A stretch of 64,000 nt of DNA from Clavibacter michiganensis. Lineage in GTDB: Bacteria; Actinomycetota; Actinomycetes; Actinomycetales; Microbacteriaceae. The translations under genes were made by a program, and so were the position numbers. This document shows, in pieces, positions 53,295-62,108 of this stretch (within the stretch, counting starts at the first letter, position 1; every line of letters starts with the position of its first letter). The stretch is taken from the NCBI RefSeq assembly GCF_002151125.1, contig NZ_MDJZ01000005.1, positions 124,001 to 188,000 of the forward strand, read 5' to 3'. Below the pieces are notes generated by a model, which saw nothing but the letters and a program-made list of their open reading frames with translations, was not told the DNA's origin and did no database searches.

Positions 53295-56251
53295 CGGCGG
53301 GTCTCCTTGCCGGTCGTGACGGGCTGGTCGATGTCGGTGCGGTCGCCGGCGAGGTCGTCGCCCGCGTCCGGCGCGTCCGGCGCGTCGTCCGCGGCGAGGC
53401 GGAGGCGCACGGTCGGGCGGCCGGGGATCCCGTGCTCGTCCGGGAACCACGGCGCGCCCAGGACGACGGTCGTGCTCTCGTGCACGAGCGCGGGCAGGGC
53501 GGCGAGGAACGCGCGCTCGGCGGCGGCGTCCGGGAAGGGGTCCACCACGTCGAGCACGAGCACGGGGGCGCGTCCCGAGGCGGCCATCGCGGTGAGGGCG
53601 ATGGCGCGCTCGAGCGGGAGCAGGGATCCGACGGGGTCGTCGGCGGCGATGCGACCGGATCCCGCGGCGTCGGCCGCCTGGTCGATCCGCGCGAGCCACT
53701 CCGCCCGCCGCGCCCGGGCGCCGCGGCGGCGGCCCATCGGCTCGGACAGGTCGATGCGCTCGGCCAGGAGGTCGCCGACGGTGACGCCCGAGTCGACGCG
53801 GTCGACGCGGCCGAGGTCGGCCATGGCGACGCTCGTGAGCACGCGGCCGGCCTCGGAGGCGAGCGGGTGGCCGGCGACGTGCGCGCGGCCGGACAGCGGC
53901 GCGAGCCGGGCGCCCAGCGTCGCACCGAGGAGGCGGCGGTCGGCGACCTCGCCCTCGACGAGCACGAGGGATCCGGCCGGCGCGCTGAGGTCGACGGGCA
54001 GGAGCCGGCGACCCGGCGCGCCCACGACGAGCCGCTCGGCCGCGACGGCGGCGCCGGACGCGTGCGCCCAGTCGACGTCGTCCTGGTGCTCGCGGAGGCC
54101 CTCGCCCTCGATGTCCACGTCCGGCAGGATCCGGTCGAGCCAGCGCGGGATCCACCACGCCCGCTTCCCGAGCAGCGCCATGGCGGCGGGCACCAGGGTC
54201 ATGCGCACGAGGAACGCGTCGAAGAAGATGCCGACCGCGAGGCCGAGCGCGATGGTCTTGATCACGCCCGCGCCCTCGGGCACGAACGCCGCGAAGACGA
54301 AGAACATGATGAGCGCGGCCGCCGTCACGACGCGCGCCGCGCCCGAGAAGCCCGTGACGATGGCGCGCCTCGCGTCGCCGTGGTGCACGAAGTCCTCGCG
54401 CATCCCGGAGACGAGGAACACCTCGTAGTCCATGGCGAGCCCGAACAGGATCGCCATGAGGAGGATCGGCATGAAGCTGAGGATGGGGCCGGGCGTCACG
54501 CCGAGCACGTCGGCGAACAGGCCGTCCTGGAAGATCAGGACCACGGTGCCGAACGAGACGATGACGCTCAGCAGGAAGCCGACCGCGGCCTTGACGGGCA
54601 CGAAGATCGAGCGGAACACGATCATCAGCAGGATGATCGACAGCCCCACCACGACGATGCCGAACGGCACGAGCGCCTGGTCGAGCCGCTGCGAGATGTC
54701 GTTCTGCACGGCCGTGGTGCCCGTGACGGACACGCGCGTGTCGTAGCGGTCCTGCAGCCCGGGCGCGAGGTCGCGGATGGACTGCATGAGCGCCGTCGTC
54801 TCCGCCGACTCGGGCGCGCTGTCCGGCACGACCTGGATGATCGCGGTGTCGACCGACGGGTTCGGCGTGCCGGTGCCGACGAAGGCAACGTCGTCGAGGC
54901 CGCGGATCTCGTCGCCGATGTCCCCCAGCACCCCGATCGGGTCGGTGGTCTGCGTGATGTCGACCAGCACGACGAGCGCGCCGTTGTAGCCCGGGCCGAA
55001 CGCGTCCGAGACGGTGTCGTACGCGACGCGGCTGGTGGATCCGGCGGGGTCGGTCGCCCCGCTCGGCAGCCCCAGCTGCAGCTGCGACGCGGGGACGGCG
55101 AGGAGGCCGGCGATGCCGACGACGATGACGACGGGGATGATCGGCACCTTCGTGACGATCTTCACCCAGCGCGCGCCGAGCGTGCGCTGGGTGCCCTCGG
55201 CCTGCGCCTTCGCGCGGCGCGCGGCCCGCGAGCCCTCCTTCGGCCGGAGCCGCTCGCCCGCGAACCCGAGCATCGCGGGCAGCAGGGTCGTCGCGACGCC
55301 CATGGCGAGCAGCACGGCGAACGCCGCGCCGAGGCCCATGACCGTGAGGAACGGGATCTGGACCACGAGCAGCCCGAGCAGCGCGATGATCACGGTCACT
55401 CCCGCGAAGATCACGGCGCTGCCCGCGGTCGCCACCGCGGTCGCCGCCGAGCGCTCGACGGGCATGCCGTTGGCGAGCTGCGTGCGGTGCCGCATGAGGA
55501 TGAAGAGGGCGTAGTCGATGCCGACCGCCAGGCCGATCATCACGGCGAGCAGCGGCGACGCGCTCGACACAGTGACGAACCTCGCGGCGGCGAGCAGCGC
55601 GCCCGCGGACGCCGCGACGCCGACCAGCGCGCCGATGAGCGGCAGCCCGGCCGCGAGCATCGACCCGAAGGTGAGCACGAGCACGAGGCCCGCGAACAGC
55701 ACGCCGAACGCCTCCGTGACCGTGACGCCGTAGTGGATGTCCTGGAAGACCTGCCCCCCGAACGAGACGGTGAGGCCGGCGTCCGTCGCGGCCTGCGCCG
55801 ACTCCTTCAGCGCGTCGAGCGTGGCGGTCGTCACCTGGTCGCTCTGCCCGGCGAACTGGACGGTCGTGATCGCCACGGTGCCGTCGTCGGACACCGCGTC
55901 GGTCGCGTACTCGGAGAAGGGCGAGAGCGCCGTCTCGACGCCGTCGACCTCGCCCGCGGCCGTCGCGGTCGCCTCGATGGCGGCCTTCGGGCCGTCGTCG
56001 GTGACCCTCTCGCCGGCCGGCGCCTCGGTCACGATCTGCGCGCTCGCGCCCGCGGCCTGCGGGAACACGGCGGCGAGCCGGTCGATCGCCTCCTGCGACT
56101 CGGTGCCCGGGATCGAGAACGACTCCTGGGTCTTCCCGCCGAGCGCGAGGCCGCCGCCCAGCAGGATGCCGAGGACGAGGATCCACGCGGCGACGACGCG
56201 CCACGGGTGGAGGAACGAGATCCGGCCGAGCCGGTACAGAAGCGTGGCCAT
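53291..56251 (-). CDS. MMPL/RND transporter fused to a degenerate ABC-ATPase-like domain
   Basis: 986 residues. Two RND halves of the MMPL family: helix 1 at 17-37, extracellular loop, helices 2-6 with AVGIDYALFILMRHR near 250; second half with LFGLAMDYEVFLVSGMRE near 600 and the helix run to about 720. The C-terminal 250 residues, absent from MMPL, show an ABC-like order: LLPVDLSAPAGSLVLVEGE (Walker-A strand without the GKS/T loop), VTVGDLLAERIDLSEP, LLPLERAIALTAMAAS (signature-like helix), RAPVLVLDVVDPFPD (Walker-B-like). It likely cannot hydrolyse ATP. Proton-driven lipid or drug export with the YhgE partner is inferred. Confidence 0.88.
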   Translation of the reverse strand: MATLLYRLGRISFLHPWRVVAAWILVLGILLGGGLALGGKTQESFSIPGTESQEAIDRLAAVFPQAAGASAQIVTEAPAGERVTDDGPKAAIEATATAAGEVDGVETALSPFSEYATDAVSDDGTVAITTVQFAGQSDQVTTATLDALKESAQAATDAGLTVSFGGQVFQDIHYGVTVTEAFGVLFAGLVLVLTFGSMLAAGLPLIGALVGVAASAGALLAAARFVTVSSASPLLAVMIGLAVGIDYALFILMRHRTQLANGMPVERSAATAVATAGSAVIFAGVTVIIALLGLLVVQIPFLTVMGLGAAFAVLLAMGVATTLLPAMLGFAGERLRPKEGSRAARRAKAQAEGTQRTLGARWVKIVTKVPIIPVVIVVGIAGLLAVPASQLQLGLPSGATDPAGSTSRVAYDTVSDAFGPGYNGALVVLVDITQTTDPIGVLGDIGDEIRGLDDVAFVGTGTPNPSVDTAIIQVVPDSAPESAETTALMQSIRDLAPGLQDRYDTRVSVTGTTAVQNDISQRLDQALVPFGIVVVGLSIILLMIVFRSIFVPVKAAVGFLLSVIVSFGTVVLIFQDGLFADVLGVTPGPILSFMPILLMAILFGLAMDYEVFLVSGMREDFVHHGDARRAIVTGFSGAARVVTAAALIMFFVFAAFVPEGAGVIKTIALGLAVGIFFDAFLVRMTLVPAAMALLGKRAWWIPRWLDRILPDVDIEGEGLREHQDDVDWAHASGAAVAAERLVVGAPGRRLLPVDLSAPAGSLVLVEGEVADRRLLGATLGARLAPLSGRAHVAGHPLASEAGRVLTSVAMADLGRVDRVDSGVTVGDLLAERIDLSEPMGRRRGARARRAEWLARIDQAADAAGSGRIAADDPVGSLLPLERAIALTAMAASGRAPVLVLDVVDPFPDAAAERAFLAALPALVHESTTVVLGAPWFPDEHGIPGRPTVRLRLAADDAPDAPDAGDDLAGDRTDIDQPVTTGKETRR

Positions 56252-56298
56252 GGGCTTGTGGCTCTCCTTGCGTGGGGGCGTGCTGATGCGGTGCGGGG

Positions 56299-56877
56299 TC
56301 AGGCGGAGCGGGTGCCGAGGGGGGCGAGGAGCTCCCCCACGACCACGACGAGAGCAGCCCTGATCTCGTCGTCGGGCAGCGGTTCGTTGGTGGACCAGTC
56401 GTCGCTCGCGGCGAGGATGTACGCCGCGCCGCCGAGGGCGACGCCGAAGCGCAGCTGGTCCAGGGTGCTGTCGAGCGCACCGGCGGTCTCGCCCAGCGTG
56501 CGCACGAGGTCGTTCGCCCGCTCGATCACGGCGAGGTGCCCGAGCGAGCGGCCCTGCGTGATGAAGAGGGCCACCTCGTGCCGGTGCAGCAGGAGGAAGT
56601 CGATGAAGCGCTCGACGAACCCGCGACGCGCGTCGGCGTCGCCCTGGATGGAGTCGGCCCGGTCGATGATCTCGGCGAGCGCGTCGATCGTCGGCTCGAG
56701 CAGGGCGTCGAGCAGCGCCTCCTTGGAGGCGAAGTGGTACAGCACGCTCGACTTGGAGTACCCCGCCTCGTCCGCGATCTGCTGCAGCGACGTCGCCTGG
56801 AACCCGTCGCGGGCGAAGCGCGCCGCGGCGATGGGGCGCAGCTCGTCGCTCGCGGATGCGCGGGGGGTCCTGGTCAC
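56299..56877 (-). CDS. TetR-family regulator of the MMPL-Pip operon
   Basis: 192 residues. Classical TetR helix-turn-helix in the first 50 (ARFARDGFQATSLQQIADEAGYSKSSVLYHFASKEALLDALL), then a ligand domain of unknown type. GTG start. It is 47 bases upstream of the MMPL gene and the same strand, so the three form an operon that the regulator probably represses through the GACCGATCGGTC palindromes upstream. Confidence 0.92.
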   Translation of the reverse strand: MTRTPRASASDELRPIAAARFARDGFQATSLQQIADEAGYSKSSVLYHFASKEALLDALLEPTIDALAEIIDRADSIQGDADARRGFVERFIDFLLLHRHEVALFITQGRSLGHLAVIERANDLVRTLGETAGALDSTLDQLRFGVALGGAAYILAASDDWSTNEPLPDDEIRAALVVVVGELLAPLGTRSA

Positions 56878-56893
56878 CCGGCGAGCCTATGCC

Positions 56894-56926
56894 GACCGAT
56901 CGGTCAGGTCCTGCACGATCGGTCAG
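56894..56926 (-). promoter_or_regulatory. Operator repeats before the TetR-MMPL-Pip operon
   Basis: GACCGATCGGTC (56894-56905) is a perfect palindrome, and its half with flank recurs at 56916-56926 as CGATCGGTCAG, 22 bases on. Two helical turns separate the centres, fitting two regulator dimers. The site is 17 bases upstream of the TetR start codon. Confidence 0.72.
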
Positions 56927-56959
56927 ACTGCCAGCCGCCTGACAGGTGGGGACGCCCGG

Positions 56960-58114
56960 TCAGCGGGTGAGGACGAAGGCCAGCATCGCGAGCCCGACCG
57001 TGAGGGGAGCGACCACGAGGCCGAGCAGCACGTACCGCGACCACCGGATGTGCACGCCCATGCTCACGAGCCGCTCGTGCCAGAGCAGCGTGGCGAGCGA
57101 CGCCCACGGCGTGACGAGCGGACCGGCGTTGACGCCCACGAGGATCGCGACGAGCCGCTCCGGGGATCCCGCGACGGGCTCGAGCGCGAGGTACGCCGGC
57201 AGGTTGTCCACCGCGTTGGCGCTCAGCGTCGCGACGCCGGCGAGCCGGAACAGCGCGGCGGCGTCCTGGCCCTGCCCCGAGACCGCGGCCATCACGGCCG
57301 TGAGCCCGAGCGACTGCGCCGCCTCCATGACGATGAAGAGACCCGAGGCGAACACCACGAGCTGCCACGGGAGCAGACCCAGTCGAAGCACGCGCGGGCG
57401 GCGGACGGCGGTGAGGATCGCGAGCACGACGGCGGCGGCGAGCGCGGGGATCCACACCTCGACGCCGGAGACGAGCGCCGGCACCAGCAGCCCCACCACC
57501 ACGGCGCTGCCCACGAGCAGGACGCGGTCGGTCGGCGCGGTCGTCGCCCCGACCTCGTAGCGCGTGAAGAGGTCCCTGCGGTGGATCACGAGGATCGCGA
57601 GCACGGGCACCGCGATGGCGACGAGCGCGGGTGCGACCGTGAGCGCCGCGAACCCGGCGGGGCCCAGACCGCCGAGCTCGTGCTCGGCGAGCAGGTTGGT
57701 GAGGTTGGACACGGGCAGCAGGAGCGACCCCGTGTTGGCGAGCCACACCGTCGTGAGCGCGAACGGCAGCGGCGGCAGCCCGCAGTGCCGCGCGAGCACG
57801 ACCACCACGGGCGTGAGCAGCACGGCCGTGGTGTCGAGCGACAGGAAGATCGTGCAGAGGCAGGCGAGCACGACGGTCGCGAGCCAGAGCGCCCAGGTGC
57901 GTCCGCACCCGAGGCCCGCGGCGCGCTCGGCGATCCAGGTGAACAGGCCCGCCTCGCTCGCGAGCTCGGTGACCACGGTGATCGCGACCACGAAGAGGAG
58001 GATCGGCCAGACCCGCTCGGTGAGGACGCCGAGGTCGTCGAGCGGGAGGGCTCCGGTGGCCACGGCGACGGCGCCGACGACGAGGAGCACCACCCCGATG
58101 AGGGCTGTGCGCAC
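56960..58114 (-). CDS. SLC13/ArsB/NhaD-like anion or arsenite transporter
   Basis: 384 residues with about ten to eleven helices of the ion-transporter superfamily. Helix-breaking segments LSLDTTAVLLTPVVVVLARHCG and ANTGSLLLPVSNLTNLLA are the two-fold repeat hallmarks (SNxTN, TPV) of ArsB/SLC13; GVNAGPLVTPWASLATLLWHERL is the second. Without arsR or arsC nearby the substrate is uncertain: arsenite, Na+ or a dicarboxylate. GTG start at 58114 gives a short N-terminus. It ends 82 bases before the TetR gene. Confidence 0.85.
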   Translation of the reverse strand: MRTALIGVVLLVVGAVAVATGALPLDDLGVLTERVWPILLFVVAITVVTELASEAGLFTWIAERAAGLGCGRTWALWLATVVLACLCTIFLSLDTTAVLLTPVVVVLARHCGLPPLPFALTTVWLANTGSLLLPVSNLTNLLAEHELGGLGPAGFAALTVAPALVAIAVPVLAILVIHRRDLFTRYEVGATTAPTDRVLLVGSAVVVGLLVPALVSGVEVWIPALAAAVVLAILTAVRRPRVLRLGLLPWQLVVFASGLFIVMEAAQSLGLTAVMAAVSGQGQDAAALFRLAGVATLSANAVDNLPAYLALEPVAGSPERLVAILVGVNAGPLVTPWASLATLLWHERLVSMGVHIRWSRYVLLGLVVAPLTVGLAMLAFVLTR

Positions 58115-58279
58115 GGGCGCCTCCTGTCTGATCCGCGATCACTGTACTCATGGCCCGCCGTGCGTCCGCGCGGGCTGCGGAGAGGGGACGCCGCGCGCGA
58201 CGTGACGCCGCCGGCCGGCCACGCGCCGTCGGACGCGGGGGCCGGATCCCGGTACCGTGGAAGCACACTGGGAGGTGTC

Positions 58280-58468
58280 ATGCGCAAGTACATCCTGAAC
58301 GGCAGCGTCCTCAGCGCCCTCGTGGGCGGCTGGAGCACCATGCAGACGACCCGTCGGGGTCCGCGCGACTGGAAGCTCGGCCTCATGTGGCTCAGCTGGG
58401 CCATCACCGTGGCCATCGCGGTCGGCACCGTCGTCGAGGACTCGCGCGACGGGCAGCTCGGCAACTAG
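58280..58468 (+). CDS. Small membrane protein
   Basis: 62 residues (MRKYILNGSVLSALVGGWSTMQ start) with a hydrophobic helix LMWLSWAITVAIAVGTVV and short charged ends. ATG 58280 is preceded by GGAGG at six bases, an ideal ribosome site. I do not know the family. It is divergent from the SLC13-like gene and followed by a convergent hairpin. Confidence 0.72.
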   Translation: MRKYILNGSVLSALVGGWSTMQTTRRGPRDWKLGLMWLSWAITVAIAVGTVVEDSRDGQLGN

Positions 58469-58482
58469 CCGGCCACACCTGC

Positions 58483-58512
58483 GACGCGCACGCCCTCCGG
58501 GGCGTGCGCGTC
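58483..58512. terminator. Bidirectional terminator (small membrane gene / MscS)
   Basis: GACGCGCACGCCC pairs with GGGCGTGCGCGTC (13 bases) with a TCCG loop. Its last two bases overlap the TGA of the convergent mscS-like gene. Confidence 0.75.
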
Positions 58513-59740
58513 AGTCGTGCGTGCGCCAGCGGTCGCCGTCGACCTCGAGGTCGATGCGCTCCGCGTCCGGGACGGTCGAGATCGGCCCGGTGAACTGGCT
58601 CGCGCGCGAGTCGCCCTGCGCCGTCCCCGAGAACAGGCCGGTCGGCTCGTCCTCGGCCGCGCGCCGTCCCCCGCGGGGACCGTCGGCCCGCTCGCGCGGA
58701 TCCACCATCTGCACGCGCGTGCGCGGCAGCGACTGCGGGCTCTGCTCGTGCAGGAACGCGACGAGGCGCTCGCGCACGAGGCAGCGCAGGTCGAACAGCG
58801 TGGGCGCGTCGACGGCGGAGACCAGCACGCGGATCCGGACGAAGCCGCCCGTCGCGTCCGTCACCTGGAGCACGGAGACGCGGCCGTCCCAGAGGTCGGT
58901 CGTGGCGAGCACGCGGTCGAGCTCCTCGCGCATGCTGCCGGGCGTCGCGCGCCAGTCCAGGTCGAGCTCCACCGCCCCCAGCAGCTCCGACTTGGTGCGG
59001 GTCCAGTTCTGGAACGGCGTGGTCGTGAAGTAGGTTGACGGCAGCACCATCCGCCGGTCGTCCCAGATGTGGACGACCACGTAGGTCAGCGTGATCTCCT
59101 CCACGCGTCCCCACTCGGTCTCGACGATCACGACGTCGTCCACCCGGATCGCGTCGCTGAAGGCGAGCTGCATCCCCGCGAACACGTTGGCGAGCGTCGA
59201 CTGGGCCGCGAGGCCGGCGACGATCGACACGAGGCCCGCCGAGGCGAGGACGCTCGCGCCCGCCGTGCGGGCGCCCGGGAAGGTGAGGAGGATCGCGCCG
59301 ATCGCGATGACCACGATCGCCACCACCGTGAGCCGCCGGATGATGAGCACCTGCGTGCGCACCCGGCGCGCGACCCGGTTGTCGGCGACGTCGACGCGGT
59401 AGCGGCTGAGCCCGAGGTCCTCGAAGAAGATGGCGAGCGCGCAGACGAACCACGCGGCCGCGACGATCGTGATCACGTGCAGCAGGTGGCCCAGCCCGTC
59501 GCGCACCTCGCCCGGCGCCATGGAGGCGCGGAGCGCGATCCAGACGGCGAGCACCACGAGGAGCACGCGGAAGGGGCGGCGGGCGCGGGCGACGAGCTGC
59601 GCCGCCCACTCCCGACGGCGGGCGACGACGCGGACGGCGAGGGCGACGACGGCGGTGACGAGCAGCGCGGCGGCCACGGCGGCGAGCAGCGTGACGGTCA
59701 CGGCCACGGCGGGCACGGCGAGCAGGGCGGGCAGGTCCAC
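58511..59740 (-). CDS. MscS-family mechanosensitive ion channel
   Basis: A 409-residue channel relieving hypo-osmotic stress. Four helices at the N-terminus; the pore-lining TM3 and upper beta-domain read SIVAGLAAQSTLANVFAGMQLAFSDAIRVDDVVIVETEWGRVEEI. The cytosolic vestibule follows (LPSTYFTTTPFQNW), with a charged tail. GTG 59740 has GGAGG seven bases upstream. It resembles the YbdG/MscM-size group rather than the 280-residue MscS. Confidence 0.92.
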   Translation of the reverse strand: MDLPALLAVPAVAVTVTLLAAVAAALLVTAVVALAVRVVARRREWAAQLVARARRPFRVLLVVLAVWIALRASMAPGEVRDGLGHLLHVITIVAAAWFVCALAIFFEDLGLSRYRVDVADNRVARRVRTQVLIIRRLTVVAIVVIAIGAILLTFPGARTAGASVLASAGLVSIVAGLAAQSTLANVFAGMQLAFSDAIRVDDVVIVETEWGRVEEITLTYVVVHIWDDRRMVLPSTYFTTTPFQNWTRTKSELLGAVELDLDWRATPGSMREELDRVLATTDLWDGRVSVLQVTDATGGFVRIRVLVSAVDAPTLFDLRCLVRERLVAFLHEQSPQSLPRTRVQMVDPRERADGPRGGRRAAEDEPTGLFSGTAQGDSRASQFTGPISTVPDAERIDLEVDGDRWRTHD

Positions 59741-59989
59741 GGATCCTCCGGACGGGTCGGGCGGGTCGGGCGGACCGCGCTGTCCGGGACGTCCAGTCTC
59801 GCAGGCGCTCCCCGGCCGCGAGCCGGGAGCCGCGCGGGACGCGGGCCGCGGGCCGCGCGGCGGAGCGCGACCAGGGGCGCGTCGCGACGCCCCCGCCCCG
59901 GGATCACCGGCGTGTCGCGGGCGAACCCGGGCGTGTCGCGCACGAGGATGATCCTGATCGCGGCGGTGCGATCGGGGAGGCCGTGGATC

Positions 59990-60643
59990 ATGTTCCGGTG
60001 GCGCAGAGGCAAGTCCGTCCCGACCGAGGCCGCGCCCGCGGCGTCCGACCCGAGGCCGCTGGGTCGCGGATCCGCCGACGGGCCCTCCACCCCGCCGCCC
60101 GTCGTCTCGACCGCCACCGGCGAGCTGGCGGCGATCGCCGCGCGGCTCCACGGCGGCCCCGTGCGGCCTACCCACGTCCCGGCGCACAAGGCCGAGCCCG
60201 ACGAGCCGACCGCCAGGACGGCAGGCGCCGCCGCGGGCGCAGCCGACGCGAGCGCCGCGCCCTACGCCGTCCCCGAGCCGGACCTCCGCCCGCTGGCCCT
60301 CGTCGTGCAGGCCGCGCTCGCGCACCACTTCGGCCCCGACGGCGCGTGGGCGCTCGTCCGCCGCACCCCCGACACGACCGCCGGCTTCTTCGACGAGCTC
60401 ATGACGGCGCACATCGCCCGCGACGTGGCGCTCGCCCTGGGCGCCTCCCCCGCCACGGCCGGGCTGCCGCTCGAGGACGCCCGGGCGACGGGATCCCCCG
60501 AGCGCGGCACGCCCGCGCGCCAGGATGCGGTGGCCCGCGAGCTCGCCGTCTTCGACGCGGACCCGTTCGACGACGTCATGGCCGCGCTGGCCGGCGACCG
60601 GCGCCGCGTCCCCGCGACGCTCCGGTCGATGCGCAGGGCCTAG
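59990..60643 (+). CDS. Hypothetical protein
   Basis: 217 residues. A basic start (MFRWRRGK), then a disordered Ala/Pro/Thr-rich half (about 20-110), then a helical domain (LRPLALVVQAALAHHFGPDGAWALVRRTPDT, FFDELMTAHIARDVALALG). ATG 59990 is preceded by GGGGAGG at nine bases; an ATG at 59948 is possible but has no clear site. No membrane segment and no known family. Divergent from the MscS gene over a 249-base region in which I see only GC-rich sequence. Confidence 0.65.
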   Translation: MFRWRRGKSVPTEAAPAASDPRPLGRGSADGPSTPPPVVSTATGELAAIAARLHGGPVRPTHVPAHKAEPDEPTARTAGAAAGAADASAAPYAVPEPDLRPLALVVQAALAHHFGPDGAWALVRRTPDTTAGFFDELMTAHIARDVALALGASPATAGLPLEDARATGSPERGTPARQDAVARELAVFDADPFDDVMAALAGDRRRVPATLRSMRRA

Positions 60644-60668
60644 GCGCCCACCGGCCGACGCGGGGGCG

Positions 60669-62051
60669 TCAGCCCTTCGGCGCGATCTGCGGGCCGTCCC
60701 ACGGCCCCGCGGATCCCGCCGGGTACTCCTCGAGCGGCACCTCGCCCGCGCGCCATGCGGCGACGACCGGCTCGACGATGCGCCAGCACTCCTCGGCCGT
60801 GTCGCCGCGGACCGAGAGCGCCTCGTCCTCCGAGATGATGCCGTCGATGACCTGCCCGTACGGCGGCAGGTCCCCCGGGTCGAACGCGGTGACGAGCTCG
60901 GCGCGGTCGATCACGTCGGGGTCGGCCGGGCCGTTGACGTTGAGCTCCAGGTGCAGCTCGTCGGGCGCGAGGAGGATGCGGATCCGGTCGGGCTCGTGCG
61001 CGCCCGAGAGCCCGGTGGGCACGTGCGGCGCGGGTTGGAAGGTCACGACGATCTCGCGCCGGTGGTCCTGCAGCGCCTTGCCGGAGCGCAGCCGGAACGG
61101 CACGCCCGCCCAGCGCCAGTTCGCGATCTCGACGGTCATCTCGGCGAGCGTCTCCGTGCCGCGGTCGGGATCCACGCCCGCCTCGTCGGCGTACGCCGGC
61201 AGCTCGCGCCCCTCCACGGCGCCGGCCGCGTACCGGGCACGACGCGACGACGCCACCGGGTCGCCGCCCCACGGCCGCGTCGCCCGGAGCACGAGCGCCT
61301 TCTGGTCGCGCACGTCGCGCGCGGAGGTGGTGGCGGGCGCCTCCATCGCGAAGACGGCCATCACCTGCAGGAGGTGGCTCTGGATCATGTCGGCCAGCGC
61401 TCCCGCGCCGTCGTAGTAGCGGGCGCGGCCCTCGAGGGCGAGCTGCTCGTCGTAGACGATCTCGACGCTCGCGATGTGCTGCGCGTTCCACACGGGCTCG
61501 AGCAGCCGGTTCGCGAAGCGCAGCCCGAGGAGGTTCCGCACCGTGGACCGGCCGAGGAAGTGGTCCACCCGGTGCGTGCGCTCCTCGGGGACGAGCGTCG
61601 CCAGGAGGCGGTTGAGCGCTCGGGCGCTCGCGAGGTCGGTGCCGAAGGGCTTCTCCAGCGACAGCGACGTGCCCTCGGGCAGCGTGATCCGGGTCATGGC
61701 CTCGCACGCCTTCTCCGTCACCGCGGGCGGGAGCGCGAAGTAGACCGCGGGCGCGGCCTCGCACGCGGCGAGCAGCCGCTCGAGGTCGGCCTCCGCGGTG
61801 ACGTCGGCGGCCTGGTACGTGGTGCCCGCGAGCACGCGGTCGACGGCGGGTCCCTCGGCGCCGAGCGACGCGAAGGAGGTGCGGACGACCTCCCGCCACC
61901 GCTCGTCGTCCCACTCCTCGGTGCCGGCGCCGACCAGCTGGAGGTCGAGGTCGGGGCGGAGCGCGAGGAGCTCGCCGAGGCCGGGCAGGAGGAGGCGTGC
62001 GGAGAGGTCCCCGCTGGCGCCGAGGACGAGGAGCGTGGAGGTCGCGGGCAT
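60669..62051 (-). CDS. Glucose-6-phosphate dehydrogenase paralogue
   Basis: 460 residues of the Zwf family, which oxidises glucose 6-phosphate with NADP+ (or NAD+) at the head of the pentose phosphate pathway. NADP loop LLVLGASGDLSARLLLPGL near 7-25; catalytic segment RVDHFLGRSTVRNLL (canonical RIDHYLGKETVQN), with His retained and Lys changed to Arg; SLEKPFGTDL and the C-terminal RSGKAL also present. The changes suggest a divergent paralogue rather than the main housekeeping copy. Divergent from the GH15 enzyme (57 bases). Confidence 0.88.
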   Translation of the reverse strand: MPATSTLLVLGASGDLSARLLLPGLGELLALRPDLDLQLVGAGTEEWDDERWREVVRTSFASLGAEGPAVDRVLAGTTYQAADVTAEADLERLLAACEAAPAVYFALPPAVTEKACEAMTRITLPEGTSLSLEKPFGTDLASARALNRLLATLVPEERTHRVDHFLGRSTVRNLLGLRFANRLLEPVWNAQHIASVEIVYDEQLALEGRARYYDGAGALADMIQSHLLQVMAVFAMEAPATTSARDVRDQKALVLRATRPWGGDPVASSRRARYAAGAVEGRELPAYADEAGVDPDRGTETLAEMTVEIANWRWAGVPFRLRSGKALQDHRREIVVTFQPAPHVPTGLSGAHEPDRIRILLAPDELHLELNVNGPADPDVIDRAELVTAFDPGDLPPYGQVIDGIISEDEALSVRGDTAEECWRIVEPVVAAWRAGEVPLEEYPAGSAGPWDGPQIAPKG

Positions 62052-62108
62052 GCGGCCAGGCTACGCGCGGCGGCAGGGAGCCGTCAGGGCGCCGTGGGAC
62101 CATGGCGC

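Noticed and set aside
53295-56480. Upstream extension of the Pip/YhgE frame through the MMPL gene
   Set aside because: The part before ATG 53294 is the alternative frame of MMPL, with Arg/Pro-rich composition and no homology.
53432-58468. A 1678-codon open frame on the plus strand opposite MMPL, TetR and the transporter
   Set aside because: Antisense shadow with highly charged low-complexity content; only its last 62 codons (58280-58468) are a plausible gene.
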